A stretch of DNA of 64,000 nucleotides, taken from contig NZ_PYAS01000020.1 of assembly GCF_003014695.1 (NCBI RefSeq), positions 23,669 through 87,668 of the forward strand. The letters are read 5' to 3'. The position numbers and the translations under genes are program-made. The DNA is from Dyadobacter jiangsuensis (GTDB taxonomy: Bacteria > Bacteroidota > Bacteroidia > Cytophagales > Spirosomataceae). Numbering within the stretch: the first letter of the stretch is position 1; each line of letters begins with the position of its first letter. Shown here piece by piece: positions 35,244-44,965 of the stretch. The notes under the pieces are model-generated. The model saw only the letters and a list, made by a program, of their open reading frames with translations, did not search any database and was not told where the DNA came from.

Positions 35244-38200
35244 GTGTCGAGAGTCGTTAGATTGTTATTATGTTTGGTGTTTCAGGTGGTTGTTTTCCCG
35301 CTTGCCGCTCATACAACTACAAAAACCCCGAACTACACCTTACGCCATTTCACAAGCGAGGACGGCCTGCCACAAAATTCCGTCCGGGCGATCGCGGAGG
35401 ACCGTGATGGCTTTTTGTGGCTGGCAACTGACATGGGGCTGGTCAGGTTCGACGGGCAATCGTTCAAAACATTCGGAAAAAAAGACCTCGGCACACGCAC
35501 AGACCTCGCCATGTTCTTCGCCCCCGACTTACATGGAAGAAGGGACAAAATATATGCGCTGGACGAGCGCCTCGACCATATTCAAATATCCCGGGGCAAC
35601 GCCGCGCTGGACAAACATTTACTTGAAACCCATTTCCCGCGTATGCCAAAGGGCAAAGAGCAATACAGCGGCTGGTCTTACACTATGAGCTTGCCCGACC
35701 GTTTTCGTGGCGGATATCCCGTTTCTCATTATCTGTTTTTGCTGCCGGACGAGCGGGGTAGCTTTTATCTATGGCAAAAAGGCGGGCGGATAGATTTGTA
35801 TCGGAACTGGAAAAAACAAAAGACCTCCGCAACAGAGGCGCTGTCTGCGTTCGGGATTTTCAGGCTGGGCAAAAATCTGTATTATGACGACGGACACGGC
35901 AATATCAGGCTCGTGGCGTCAGACTCCAAAGCAGTCGACATTCCGCGGAAGGCTAAACTCACACCTGCAAATGCGCGGGCTCCGAAGTTGGATCTGACCA
36001 AACCTTACGTTGTTCATTCCCATGATCTATCGGGAAATGCATTTATTTACCAGGACCAAAAACTCTATTTACTTTCGCAGCGAAGCCAGGGGGAGATCCA
36101 AACCAGCCTCCTGCTCGAAGACTTCGACTTTCACCGAAACAACGTCGTTTCCGTCTTCTTTGATGAAAGACATCGAAGATTATACCTGGGAACGCTCACG
36201 AACGGGCTTTACATTCTTGACTTCCATATTTTCGAAACGCTGACCGTTGATACCAATGAACCGGAGGCGAATGTGTTCTATTCGCACATTGCGTTTTCGG
36301 ATAGTACCGCACTGACACCCTCGTTCAATGTGCTTGGCAAGACGGCTGCCGGTCAAAACCTTGCATATAATGTTCCGCAATTAGTCGATGGTTTCCCGAT
36401 GAACCGGCACAGCGTACTTGTAAGCCGCACCGGCGATATTTGGTGTACTAAGCTCAGTGAGCTGTTCTGGTTCGACGGCAAAACTAAAAGGTTGAAGGGC
36501 AAATGGGACACAGGCAAGGAAATTGCACGGATTTACGAAGATAACTCAGGGCGTATCTGGATAGGTACGAGGTTCGACGGCCTGCAATATATCGATCCGA
36601 AAGAGAAGGGGGCGCCAGCCCATATCTTTACCCGCAAAATCAATGGCACCACCTATATTTTAGAGGAAACTCCTGAGCTCTTTTGGGTTTCGACCGGTCG
36701 CGGATTGTTTAAAATTAATCCGCGGCGGAAAACAGTTTCGATGGTCCCCCAAACTGAAAACCTATGTGTCAAAAGCCTCTATTTGTCAGGCAAAGGCGAG
36801 CTCTGGTTCACTACCTTTGAGCACGGACCTTTTGTTTTACGAAACGGCAAACTAACGAGGATTCCCGTTGATAAAAATAAGATACTAACCAATGCGCATT
36901 GTATCGTCGGAGATCAAAACGGTTATCTGTGGATACCAACGAATTCGGGGCTGTTCCGCATGTATCGCCAGGACTTGCTTGATTTCACAATTCATAAAGA
37001 CAGCACCCGGCTTTACTATCACCGCTATTCGAAAAAACACGGCTTTCGCATCGACGAATTCAATGGCGGCTGCCAACCTTGTGCGGTATACCTGAAAAAC
37101 GGTTATGTGTCGTTACCTTCTATCGACGGACTGGTTTTCTTCAAACCTGAACATACCCCGGTTGATGTACCTGATTCCAAAATTTTCATCGACCGTGTTG
37201 AGGCTGATTCCAGAGCTCTCCCTTTAAGCGGCTCACGAATCGAACTGACTGACATCAGCAATGTGCAGGTGTTCGTGTCTTCGCCCTATCTGGGTAACCG
37301 GGAAAACCAGCAGCTCTATTACAATGTGTCGAGTGACAGGAAAACCGAAACCAGGCGAATTTGGTACCCCATCGAAAATGAGCAGCAATCCATTCACCTC
37401 AATAACCTCGAATCAGGGACATATACCCTGAAAGTTCGCAAAAATGCGGAATTTGGGCGTAACTCAGAGCAACTGACTACATTCACGATTATCATTCCGT
37501 ACGCCTGGTACGAAACATGGCCGTTCAAATTACTCATCATTACCCTTCTACTGGTAGGCATTTACTTCTATTTCAAACGCCGCCTGAAAAAGGCTGACCG
37601 ATTGAACAGGATTCTCGAATCACGCGTATCCGAAAAGACGCGCAACTTGCAGGACACACTCAGTGTATTGAAAGGTTCTGAGCAGGAGCTCTTGCGCCAA
37701 ACGCGACTTCAAATGCACCTGATCGCGTCCATCAGCCACGACATCCGCAGTCCATTGAGATCGATCGAATTTGCTTCGGGGAAGGTAACCGGCCTCATCC
37801 AAAATGGCGATTTACAACTGGTGGAAATGATCGGTTCGAGCGTCAACGAGTCTTCCAGAAGGGTCCTTTCGTTGCTGGAAAATATGCTATCCTATGTCAA
37901 ATCGCAGATGTCCGGCAGTTCTGCGGCTCACGACACGTTTGCTGTACGGGATCTGGTTGATGAAATTGCGGTCATTTTCAACGACTCATTTAAAGTTCAG
38001 GAAAACAAGTTTGTCAATCATGTTCCTGAAACGCTCCTGCTTAAATCGAACCGGCAATTGCTGAAAATCATCCTGCATAATCTGATCGACAATGCCAACA
38101 AATATACCTCCGGGGGTACGGTGACCGTGACGGCCAGTCAGGAAAACGAGGTAGTCAGGTTGCTTGTGACCGACACCGGCCCCGGACTACCGGAAACTGT

Positions 38201-38378
38201 CCTGAATTGGGTCAATGGGGATAATGAAATCATTTATCCAGAATCGGCACATAGCGGACCGGGCATTCATGGCATCGGGCTGGTGATCGTGAAGGAGCTC
38301 GCCGGGATGCTGAATGTACGCATTCGAGCGACGTCTGTTTCGGGAGCAGCGTTCTCTATCGAGTTTTGGAAAGAATAA
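35244..38378 (+). CDS. Two-component regulator propeller histidine kinase
   Basis: 1044 residues from a GTG start (MSRVVRLLLCLVFQVVVFPL signal peptide). The periplasmic part is a two-component regulator propeller (YTLRHFTSEDGLPQNSVRAI; DGFLWLATDMGLVRFDG; GRIWIGTRFDGLQY; GYLWIPTNSGLFRM), then a Y_Y_Y-like domain ending near residue 755. One membrane helix follows (WPFKLLIITLLLVGIYFYF), a coiled coil, a HisKA domain with His832 (IASISHDIRSPLRSI) and an ATPase domain (NLIDNANKYTSGG; DTGPGLP; HGIGLVIVKEL). Unlike hybrid kinases of polysaccharide loci it has no fused receiver or AraC domain, so it needs a separate regulator, perhaps RR1 or RR2 in this block. No SusC/SusD genes are adjacent. Confidence 0.93.
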   Translation: MSRVVRLLLCLVFQVVVFPLAAHTTTKTPNYTLRHFTSEDGLPQNSVRAIAEDRDGFLWLATDMGLVRFDGQSFKTFGKKDLGTRTDLAMFFAPDLHGRRDKIYALDERLDHIQISRGNAALDKHLLETHFPRMPKGKEQYSGWSYTMSLPDRFRGGYPVSHYLFLLPDERGSFYLWQKGGRIDLYRNWKKQKTSATEALSAFGIFRLGKNLYYDDGHGNIRLVASDSKAVDIPRKAKLTPANARAPKLDLTKPYVVHSHDLSGNAFIYQDQKLYLLSQRSQGEIQTSLLLEDFDFHRNNVVSVFFDERHRRLYLGTLTNGLYILDFHIFETLTVDTNEPEANVFYSHIAFSDSTALTPSFNVLGKTAAGQNLAYNVPQLVDGFPMNRHSVLVSRTGDIWCTKLSELFWFDGKTKRLKGKWDTGKEIARIYEDNSGRIWIGTRFDGLQYIDPKEKGAPAHIFTRKINGTTYILEETPELFWVSTGRGLFKINPRRKTVSMVPQTENLCVKSLYLSGKGELWFTTFEHGPFVLRNGKLTRIPVDKNKILTNAHCIVGDQNGYLWIPTNSGLFRMYRQDLLDFTIHKDSTRLYYHRYSKKHGFRIDEFNGGCQPCAVYLKNGYVSLPSIDGLVFFKPEHTPVDVPDSKIFIDRVEADSRALPLSGSRIELTDISNVQVFVSSPYLGNRENQQLYYNVSSDRKTETRRIWYPIENEQQSIHLNNLESGTYTLKVRKNAEFGRNSEQLTTFTIIIPYAWYETWPFKLLIITLLLVGIYFYFKRRLKKADRLNRILESRVSEKTRNLQDTLSVLKGSEQELLRQTRLQMHLIASISHDIRSPLRSIEFASGKVTGLIQNGDLQLVEMIGSSVNESSRRVLSLLENMLSYVKSQMSGSSAAHDTFAVRDLVDEIAVIFNDSFKVQENKFVNHVPETLLLKSNRQLLKIILHNLIDNANKYTSGGTVTVTASQENEVVRLLVTDTGPGLPETVLNWVNGDNEIIYPESAHSGPGIHGIGLVIVKELAGMLNVRIRATSVSGAAFSIEFWKE

Positions 38379-38478
38379 AATCCATGCGATGTATCAAAAT
38401 CGTGAGATGACGATCCGAATGCAACTAATCCGTCACGCAGATTGTCACAAGTAAACTATCGACAACTTATTCGACTAT

Positions 38479-39495
38479 ATGAAACAATCACTACTGATCG
38501 CGGCTGTAACATTTTTATTTTACAGCTGTTCAACAGACCCTAACGAGGAATATAACAACAAGCCGGGTGAATTTCTGAGCGAAGTTCTGCCGTTAACCGA
38601 ATTCAATTCCGAATACGATGATTACAATATGGCGTTGCCAGCCAATACGTTGGGGCAATCGCATTTGATATTCTCCTCAAAAAGAGAGAAGAAACAATTT
38701 CTGAACCTGGTTTACTTCCCGGTCGTAATCTCCTACAAACAACACGCGGTACTTGAAAAATCAGACGGTACCAATACCGTAAACATGGGATATCTGGGTG
38801 CGTTCAACCCGGCCAAATCCCTGGCAGCGTGGGCGAACGGGAATTTCAATGTGTACGGACCAAAGGTTTTATCGTTCGAATATGACATGGCTTCTTTTGG
38901 AAATGCGAAGGATCTGGTGCTTTTCTACGCCGACGATTCCGAAGGCAATATGGAAATCAAATACCTGATCAATAACAACAAGGGTATTTCGGGGCCTTTC
39001 AAGTTCGATATCCTGAACTCCCCCAAAGACGACGGCTATCCCAGCTTTTCCAGGTTCGGAGATAAGATTTTTTTCAGTTCGAACCGCGACGGGGATTTCG
39101 ATATCTACGAACTGTCGATCCCTCGTGTAACCGGAGAGATCAACACGGTAGAAAGTCTGATTTCGCCCAAGAAGTTTCAGCTGAGAAAGGTGGAGGAGCT
39201 TTCAAGTGACAGTGACGATAAATGCCCCTATTTCCAGGATAACATGATGGTCTTTGTGTCCGACCGGCCAGGCGGAAAAGGTGGCCATGACATTTACTAT
39301 GCCCGCTTGGTGAACGGGAAATGGTCGGAGCCGGTGAATGCGGGCGACCGCATCAATACTCCCCATAACGAGTACCGCCCCATCATTCCCGACTTGCTGA
39401 ATTTCACCTACCCGATCGTTTTCTTCTCCTCCGACCGCCCGGGAGGCAAAGGTGGATACGACTTGTATATGACAGGTTTAACAGAGAAAAGGTAG
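38479..39495 (+). CDS. Lipoprotein with PD40/WD40-like propeller repeats
   Basis: 338 residues. A lipoprotein signal is visible (MKQSLLIAAVTFLFYSCSTD, Cys17). The C-terminal half has PD40-type blades: FSRFGDKIFFSSNRDGDFDI, MMVFVSDRPGGKGGHDIYYA and IVFFSSDRPGGKGGYDLYM. Such blades occur in TolB-like and OmpA-linked surface lipoproteins of Bacteroidetes. The protein is likely periplasmic or surface-bound; its partner is unknown. It lies 100 bp after the propeller kinase on the same strand and could be co-transcribed. Confidence 0.85.
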   Translation: MKQSLLIAAVTFLFYSCSTDPNEEYNNKPGEFLSEVLPLTEFNSEYDDYNMALPANTLGQSHLIFSSKREKKQFLNLVYFPVVISYKQHAVLEKSDGTNTVNMGYLGAFNPAKSLAAWANGNFNVYGPKVLSFEYDMASFGNAKDLVLFYADDSEGNMEIKYLINNNKGISGPFKFDILNSPKDDGYPSFSRFGDKIFFSSNRDGDFDIYELSIPRVTGEINTVESLISPKKFQLRKVEELSSDSDDKCPYFQDNMMVFVSDRPGGKGGHDIYYARLVNGKWSEPVNAGDRINTPHNEYRPIIPDLLNFTYPIVFFSSDRPGGKGGYDLYMTGLTEKR

Positions 39496-39518
39496 TCCGC
39501 AACAAGCACTTCCGGCGC

Positions 39519-40058
39519 TCAACGCCAGCCCACGCCCACTCCTACGCCTGCGTGGGAGGCGAGTGCATTATGCAGCAACGGCGGCGTGTAGCGCAATTTG
39601 AGCATGTAAATCCATTTTCGGGATACAATATGAAAGCGGAAACCGGCCACGCCGGAGGGTGTCAGCAGCCGTTGCTTGTTTCTGTCGTAATAGATACCGT
39701 TGTCGTAACGGTCGACGAGGAAACCACCCAACCCGGCTTCAAAATAGCTTTCGACGAGATAGCTTCCAGGCTGCGGAACGCACGACCTGCGTTTGTAGGG
39801 ATTTAGTACGAAACAGTGCGTCAATGCGGCTAAACCCGTAGGGCTCCGAAAATGCGCGCTGGTGATGATACCCAGGCCTGCCTGAACATTCCAGTATGAT
39901 TTTTTGAGATAACCGAAGGCTGCTTCGGCGGTAATCGCCGCCCTGGGAGCGATACCAAATGCGTCGGCTCCAAAAGCCCCGCGCATGCGCGTGTAGTACG
40001 GCTGCGCGGCGGCATATTGGGAACAGAAGAAGAGGATTAACAAATATCTGGATAACAC
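39519..40058 (-). CDS. Hypothetical exported protein, probable small outer-membrane barrel
   Basis: 179 residues with a signal peptide (MLSRYLLILFFCSQYAAAQ). The mature part alternates hydrophobic and polar residues in short strands (AAITAEAAFGYLKKSYWNVQ; YFEAGLGGFLVDRYDNGIYY) and ends GVGVGVGWR, consistent with a small outer-membrane beta-barrel. No named family is recognised. It converges with the PD40 lipoprotein gene 23 bp away. Confidence 0.6.
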   Translation of the reverse strand: MLSRYLLILFFCSQYAAAQPYYTRMRGAFGADAFGIAPRAAITAEAAFGYLKKSYWNVQAGLGIITSAHFRSPTGLAALTHCFVLNPYKRRSCVPQPGSYLVESYFEAGLGGFLVDRYDNGIYYDRNKQRLLTPSGVAGFRFHIVSRKWIYMLKLRYTPPLLHNALASHAGVGVGVGWR

Positions 40059-40159
40059 GTATGAAGGCTTTGCCTTTTAACGGTTGAAAACGACTGATAA
40101 TTATCTCGGTTTCTGGTTTGAATTATTCAATTATATATTCCAAAACCAATCCCCAACAT

Positions 40160-41188
40160 TCAATAATGAGAATATAATGAATATACTAATTCCTTGTTTC
40201 CGTTAAAGCACAAATACCAGCGCTCGTTCTTATCATTGCTGAGATCGAATGTATATCCCCGGTTGTCTTCGTATTCATTGCGGAAACTACTGTTGAAATT
40301 AACAAAGTTGTCGAGGTTAAAGCCCATAAACTGCGAAGATGCGGCGAGCAAGTCACGGAAATAGGTAATTTCCTTGGAAGTCAGATTAGGTAGCCCAAAG
40401 CCCGGTCCGCCGTTGAAATCCTGATTAAACTGACGTATCCTGTTAAAGGCGCCGATCCATATTACCTGTCCGTCTTCCTTAAAAAGAATAGGAAGGCTAG
40501 TCGCTCCAAGAAACTTGACAGAAACCATGTATTGCTTACTTCCGTCAGGCATTATAGTGGTTGTACAATCAGAAAATACCAATTCATTATTATTGATAAT
40601 GTACTGGCGACTCACCTCGTTAAGGTTCGTAAGCGAATTCACAAATACCGGGTTCGGTTTATTTCGGGCAGCAATATATTCCTGGATCACATCGGGCAAA
40701 TCCTGAATTTCTCTCGTTACAAATCCTTTTTCATAGCTGGTAAGCCTTACACCTCCATTAACGAACCGCACTAAATATCTCAACCCATTCAATTCATAAT
40801 CAGCACCATACGAATCCTGCTCATTGAGATAAACCAACCTTCTGTAATTAGTCAATTTACCTCCCCGGATCGCCAAGCTCTGCACCCTTGCAACCAATGA
40901 GTCCGGTACTGCTTCACCGACTGTCGCATCCACCCTGAGAATATCGGATGTACCGACGATCGCATTATAACCGGCGTTATTGCTTTCAAAAAATAACTCA
41001 TATACCCGACCCTTTTCTATTTCCGAGAGGCCTTTCAAATTGCTTGCTGACGGATAAGATTTGTAAACAAGGTCCCGAACTGATTGCGGCAATTCCACGG
41101 CCGACTCCGGCGTAACTATATAATTATCAGGAGATTTACACCCCTGAATAGCTATTAGCATTATCGTGAAAAGCAAAAAAAATCTCAT
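40160..41188 (-). CDS. Lipoprotein, paralogue family A member 1
   Basis: 342 residues with a lipoprotein signal (MRFFLLFTIMLIAIQGC, Cys17). No known domain is recognised. It is a clear paralogue of the protein at 58901: shared blocks include PDSLV, the segment IRGGKL/IKGGTI, KPNPxFVNxLTN, IWIGAFNRIRQFNQDF against IWVGSFNQIRQYNEDF, and RNEYE near the C terminus. It is more distantly related to the divergent neighbour at 41385. An N-terminal VYKSYPSASNL resembles the start of PepSY-like or beta-lactamase-inhibitor-like repeats (YP-A), but this is only suggestive. It is likely anchored in the periplasm or on the surface. Confidence 0.8.
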   Translation of the reverse strand: MRFFLLFTIMLIAIQGCKSPDNYIVTPESAVELPQSVRDLVYKSYPSASNLKGLSEIEKGRVYELFFESNNAGYNAIVGTSDILRVDATVGEAVPDSLVARVQSLAIRGGKLTNYRRLVYLNEQDSYGADYELNGLRYLVRFVNGGVRLTSYEKGFVTREIQDLPDVIQEYIAARNKPNPVFVNSLTNLNEVSRQYIINNNELVFSDCTTTIMPDGSKQYMVSVKFLGATSLPILFKEDGQVIWIGAFNRIRQFNQDFNGGPGFGLPNLTSKEITYFRDLLAASSQFMGFNLDNFVNFNSSFRNEYEDNRGYTFDLSNDKNERWYLCFNGNKELVYSLYSHY

Positions 41189-41384
41189 TGATATCTGGCG
41201 TTATTTACGGACTTTACTGATAGACTTGTTTTTACATTTCAAACGTTGCCTCATTTGAGAAAAATCGCAACCACTTCGAATCTTGAAAAATATTTCTCAA
41301 AAAACTGTTAACACAGGCAACACTTTTCACCGACCAACCTGTCTGTTATGAAACCAAGTCGGCAATACGCTCTATTATATATTA

Positions 41385-42335
41385 ATGAACTTCGAAAAGA
41401 TTGCACTTTTTGTCACAATCATCTGCTTATCATTTCTGATAGGCTGCAATAAGGTTTTCGATGTGCAGGAACCGGATACGGAAACCGTTCCCGAAGCCAC
41501 CATTACGGCAATTAAAACTGATTACCCGAATGCGGAAAAGTTTGTGTTCAAAACTTTATTGAAAGATAAATTATGGAAAGCAAGGTTCGTCAGTAATGCT
41601 TCCAATTTTGAAACACAGGTGAGCCCCACGGCAATCGTAGCCCAGGTTTACAGGGAGTCCGCCGACTTTACATTGTACAAAGGCCTCACCGACAAGCTGA
41701 AAGTTAAAGGCGGAGCAATATCCGGCGTGCAGCTGGCCGACAAGGCCACCGATAACGGCGCCCGGATGAAATACGTTTTCAACGGCAAGCCATTCCTGAT
41801 GGATTATTATATCCTCAATGACTGGCATATTATCAAACTCACTGCGAAAGCTCCCTCCGAAATCATTGCGTTGGATGTAGTGGATTTGCCGGGGAACATT
41901 CAATCATTCTGCCAGCAAAAGGCTATATCACTGACTAACAGCACCATGAATCTGATTACCGATTCCGACGGCAGGAAGGCCTATTACATCTATCCCGTAG
42001 CGCAATTGTACCCGGTTATTTTTAACGAGGCGGGTGAACTGCTGTGGATAGCCCGCAATTCCGACGGATCAAGTGTCGTCAACAAGCCCAATAATGAAGT
42101 GGGTAACGCGGAACTGCTCGCCAAGGTCACCGAGGGCTACGAGGACTTCACCACGCCCACCACCGTCGCCTTCGAATCGCAATTCGACGGCCTGAAAAGT
42201 GTCCGGTATGTGTTGCAGAAAAAATCCGGGGTGGAAGGCACACGCACATTCATTAATGAACTGAGAGAAGTTTTTGTCAACGCCACCACAGGGGAAATCA
42301 TTTATGACCAATACTCATCCTATGTCTTTAGATAG
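41385..42335 (+). CDS. Lipoprotein, paralogue family A member 2 (divergent)
   Basis: 316 residues with a lipoprotein signal (ICLSFLIGC, Cys21). It follows the same plan as the proteins at 40160 and 58901: an early DYPNAEKF block, a VKGGAISGVQL block matching IRGGKLTNYR, an FNGKPFLMDY block matching LNGLRYLVRF, VVDLPGNIQSF matching IQDLPDVIQEY, and PVIFNEAGELLWIARNSDG matching the IWIGAFN region. Identity is low and it lacks the conserved IRQ-N-DF motif. It is divergent from the 40160 gene and followed by a sigma factor 64 bp later. Function unknown. Confidence 0.75.
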   Translation: MNFEKIALFVTIICLSFLIGCNKVFDVQEPDTETVPEATITAIKTDYPNAEKFVFKTLLKDKLWKARFVSNASNFETQVSPTAIVAQVYRESADFTLYKGLTDKLKVKGGAISGVQLADKATDNGARMKYVFNGKPFLMDYYILNDWHIIKLTAKAPSEIIALDVVDLPGNIQSFCQQKAISLTNSTMNLITDSDGRKAYYIYPVAQLYPVIFNEAGELLWIARNSDGSSVVNKPNNEVGNAELLAKVTEGYEDFTTPTTVAFESQFDGLKSVRYVLQKKSGVEGTRTFINELREVFVNATTGEIIYDQYSSYVFR

Positions 42336-42399
42336 CTTGTTCGTGCAGGACCTTCGAACAGTCAGCAATTAACAGCCTCTGGTTCGATAAAACTTGCGA

Positions 42400-42984
42400 A
42401 TGGCCTTATTTCAAACAAAAAGTAAAATGGAATTAGCGGAACTCGTGAAGGCTTGCCAAAGGCAGGACTCGCGGGCACAGGCTGTTTTCTATGATCGCTA
42501 CAAAAGCAGATTGCTGGGCGTTTGCCTCCGCTATGCGAAAACCGTGGCCGAGGCAGAAGATATTTTTCAGGAGGGGATATTAAGGATTTTCGCCAAGATC
42601 AACGACATTCAAAACCCCCAGGCGATCGACAACTGGGTCAAAACGATTATGGTCCGCCATGCGATCGATTATTACAACCAGGTGACGCGCAAGGAAATGC
42701 TGAGCACGTCGCACGAGGATGTAAAACTGGATTGGGAAAACAACGACTACACGCTCCTGTTCAGCAAGCTGGACATCAGCCTGCTGCTCGAAGCGATCAA
42801 CGAACTACCCGACGGCTACCGGATTGTGATCAACATGCATTTCATTGACGGGTACAAACATGCGGAAATAGCAGAAATGCTGGGCATTAAAGAGGTAACA
42901 TCCCGCTCCCAACTTTTGAAGGGGCGGAATCTTTTAATTAAAAAACTGGAACAAAAAGGGATCAAGCAGCATGAAATCTTTTGA
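42400..42984 (+). CDS. ECF RNA polymerase sigma factor
   Basis: 194 residues from ATG 42400 (a later ATG at 42427, MELAELVKAC, is also possible). Region 2 is seen in AVFYDRYKSRLLGVCLRYAK ... AEDIFQEGILRIF, and region 4 in LPDGYRIVINMHFIDGYKHA ... IAEMLGIKEVTSRSQLLKGR. It overlaps the next gene by 14 bp, so the two are translationally coupled; the downstream membrane protein is likely its regulator. It is not part of a SusC/SusD locus. Confidence 0.93.
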   Translation: MALFQTKSKMELAELVKACQRQDSRAQAVFYDRYKSRLLGVCLRYAKTVAEAEDIFQEGILRIFAKINDIQNPQAIDNWVKTIMVRHAIDYYNQVTRKEMLSTSHEDVKLDWENNDYTLLFSKLDISLLLEAINELPDGYRIVINMHFIDGYKHAEIAEMLGIKEVTSRSQLLKGRNLLIKKLEQKGIKQHEIF

Positions 42985-44293
42985 TGACGAGTTAAACGAT
43001 GCCATTCAGAAGGCCCTTCACGATTCCTTTGAGAATTTTGAAAGAAAGCCTGGTGCATCCATTGACCAGAAAATATATGAAGCCCTGGATAAACCGGCCA
43101 GGGTAAGGCCGTTACTACTCTCCGCAGCAGCGGCACTTTTGCTGCTGCTGGGCTTCGGGGTGAAGGAAATAAGCGACCGCTATGCTTCCTTCCAGTCGAT
43201 TACCCGTCCCAGGGCAACCAGCGAGAAACTCAAAGAAAGTGACAATGTGGTACCGCTTCACGGCAGCATCGTTCTCAGCGGTGCCGAGCCAGCGCATACG
43301 ACAAAACATACCGCGCATGCAACTGCTGCCAGACCAAAAGCCAGAAAACCGCTGAAATCAGCAGCACCGGAAAAAACGGCCAATGTTCAAAACGAATCAC
43401 CGAAGCCGGCATTCAATAAGGCACGAGCTGGCGCGGGTCCCGTATTGCCTGCTGAAAGCAATGCATTGCCCGTACACGAGAGCGAGTACGCGTTGCCCGT
43501 TCAGGTAGAGGACACCCCTGATGCGCACATTAATGCTCGCGCAATCACCACCGTCCGCCTGGCATCATTGCCTGTTGATCTGGTGATGCCGGAAATCAGC
43601 TATCCGGTAAATGCGGAGGATTCGGCATCACAAGCACCGGAGCCTCAGCGCGTGCGGGAAAAACTCGATTTTCCGCGCTATCAGCCGTCCGGCAAAAAGT
43701 CGTTTGCGTGGCTTTTCAATCTTTCGGCAACCAATACTTTTCAGAGCATTTACCTGCTGCCCAATGCCGAATCGCGTATCCTGAAAGTTTCATTTCCGGT
43801 GTCAACCGCGAATCTGGGATATAAGCTCAGCGCCGGGTTTCAAACGCTGGGTTTCCAATGGCTGTTCCATTACAGCCACGTCAGCTGGAAAGCAGAGTAC
43901 ATTTACGCGATTGACGAGTTTAAAGCCGATGAACAGGGTGCCGATCGCTATGTTTTCGAGCGGTTGGGAAAAGCAGAGACGGTTACGAGCAAAGTGGAAT
44001 TGGCAGGACTAGGAATCAAAAAACAATTCGATTTCAAAGGCAAGCGTACCGGACGGTTTTTCGCGCAAATCGGTGCCGACTATTCCCGCCAGCTCCAATC
44101 CGGCGGACAGAATTTCGTCACGGGTGCAATTTCAGCAGGAAAGATCCTGACGGTGAACAAAACCACCGATCTGGCCATCGGCCCCTATTTCGAATATAAT
44201 TTCAACAAAGTACCGACAGCCGAATATAGCATCAAAGTACGGCCTAACCAGCTCGGTTTGTCGTTGGGTTTGAGGATAAACAGAACAAAGTAG
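42971..44293 (+). CDS. Probable membrane sigma-regulator with C-terminal barrel-like domain
   Basis: 440 residues overlapping the sigma gene by 14 bp. The N-terminal 45 residues are charged and helical (MKSFDDELNDAIQKALHDSF), followed by one membrane helix (LLLSAAAALLLLLGFGVKEI). A long Pro/Ala/Lys-rich linker (about 85-240) leads to a C-terminal domain of about 195 residues with beta-strand pattern (FAWLFNLSATNTFQSIYLL; FFAQIGADYSRQLQSGGQNF; QLGLSLGLRINRTK) resembling a small outer-membrane barrel. Taken together it looks like an envelope-spanning anti-sigma-like sensor linking the outer layer to the sigma factor. This is inference from layout; no anti-sigma zinc motif is present. Confidence 0.65.
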   Translation: MKSFDDELNDAIQKALHDSFENFERKPGASIDQKIYEALDKPARVRPLLLSAAAALLLLLGFGVKEISDRYASFQSITRPRATSEKLKESDNVVPLHGSIVLSGAEPAHTTKHTAHATAARPKARKPLKSAAPEKTANVQNESPKPAFNKARAGAGPVLPAESNALPVHESEYALPVQVEDTPDAHINARAITTVRLASLPVDLVMPEISYPVNAEDSASQAPEPQRVREKLDFPRYQPSGKKSFAWLFNLSATNTFQSIYLLPNAESRILKVSFPVSTANLGYKLSAGFQTLGFQWLFHYSHVSWKAEYIYAIDEFKADEQGADRYVFERLGKAETVTSKVELAGLGIKKQFDFKGKRTGRFFAQIGADYSRQLQSGGQNFVTGAISAGKILTVNKTTDLAIGPYFEYNFNKVPTAEYSIKVRPNQLGLSLGLRINRTK

Positions 44294-44323
44294 CGGCGCT
44301 GAAACGCGCCATAGTCTTGCAGC

Positions 44324-44914
44324 TCAGCGTAGCGTTTCGAGATAGTGCTTCAACTCGTTCAGGTAGGGTAAATACACTTCTTTACTCCTTTCCAGTTTGC
44401 CGAAGTTGCGAATGCCCCAGTAGCCCGATAGCACGAACACCGTGACCTGCCGCGCATTTACATCCTTACGAACGGCGCCATTGGTCTTACCCCGCTCGAT
44501 CAGATCGGTCATCGTGTCGATCCATTGCTGGGTCAGTTCATTCAATGCTTTGTTGAAATCTGCATTCCAGGAGGTCATTTCATGGGTCAGGTTGGCGGCG
44601 GGACAGCCGTATTCCACTTTTAGAAATTCATTTTCCATCAGCAGGCTATGCATTAGTCCATAAATGGCGGTCAGCGGGTCGGTGCCGGTTTGCAGCGGCC
44701 CGATGAAACTACCGGTGAGCGTAGGCTTTAAAAGTTCATTGATGATTGCCAGGCCCATTTCATCCTTGTTTTTGAAATGGTAGTAAAATGCACCTTTCGT
44801 AACCCTGGTGGTCGCGATGATATCGTCAATGCTGGTGGTTTGGTACCCCTTCACATAGATCAGCTCAAATGCTTTTTCAAGAATAGTCAACCGGGTCGCT
44901 TCCGCCTTTTTCAT
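44324..44914 (-). CDS. TetR/AcrR family transcriptional regulator
   Basis: 196 residues. The N-terminal helix-turn-helix is typical (ILEKAFELIYVKGYQTTSID; ATTRVTKGAFYYHFKNKDEM). A TetR_C-like ligand domain follows. Its own promoter lies at 44939-44965. It is the last gene on the minus strand of a series with a membrane protein, a DUF3817-like protein and a diheme cytochrome gene. A perfect 17-bp palindrome in the promoter of that series (46800-46835) is the probable operator. Confidence 0.9.
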   Translation of the reverse strand: MKKAEATRLTILEKAFELIYVKGYQTTSIDDIIATTRVTKGAFYYHFKNKDEMGLAIINELLKPTLTGSFIGPLQTGTDPLTAIYGLMHSLLMENEFLKVEYGCPAANLTHEMTSWNADFNKALNELTQQWIDTMTDLIERGKTNGAVRKDVNARQVTVFVLSGYWGIRNFGKLERSKEVYLPYLNELKHYLETLR

Positions 44915-44938
44915 GGGTTTGCCTCATCAATTTTCCAC

Positions 44939-44965
44939 CAAACCTACAATTTTTTACAGGCCAAA
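44939..44965 (-). promoter_or_regulatory. Promoter of the TetR gene
   Basis: On the minus strand TTTG (44962-44965), 15 nt, TAGGTTTG (44939-44946), about 25 nt before the start codon. The spacing is slightly short. Confidence 0.5.
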
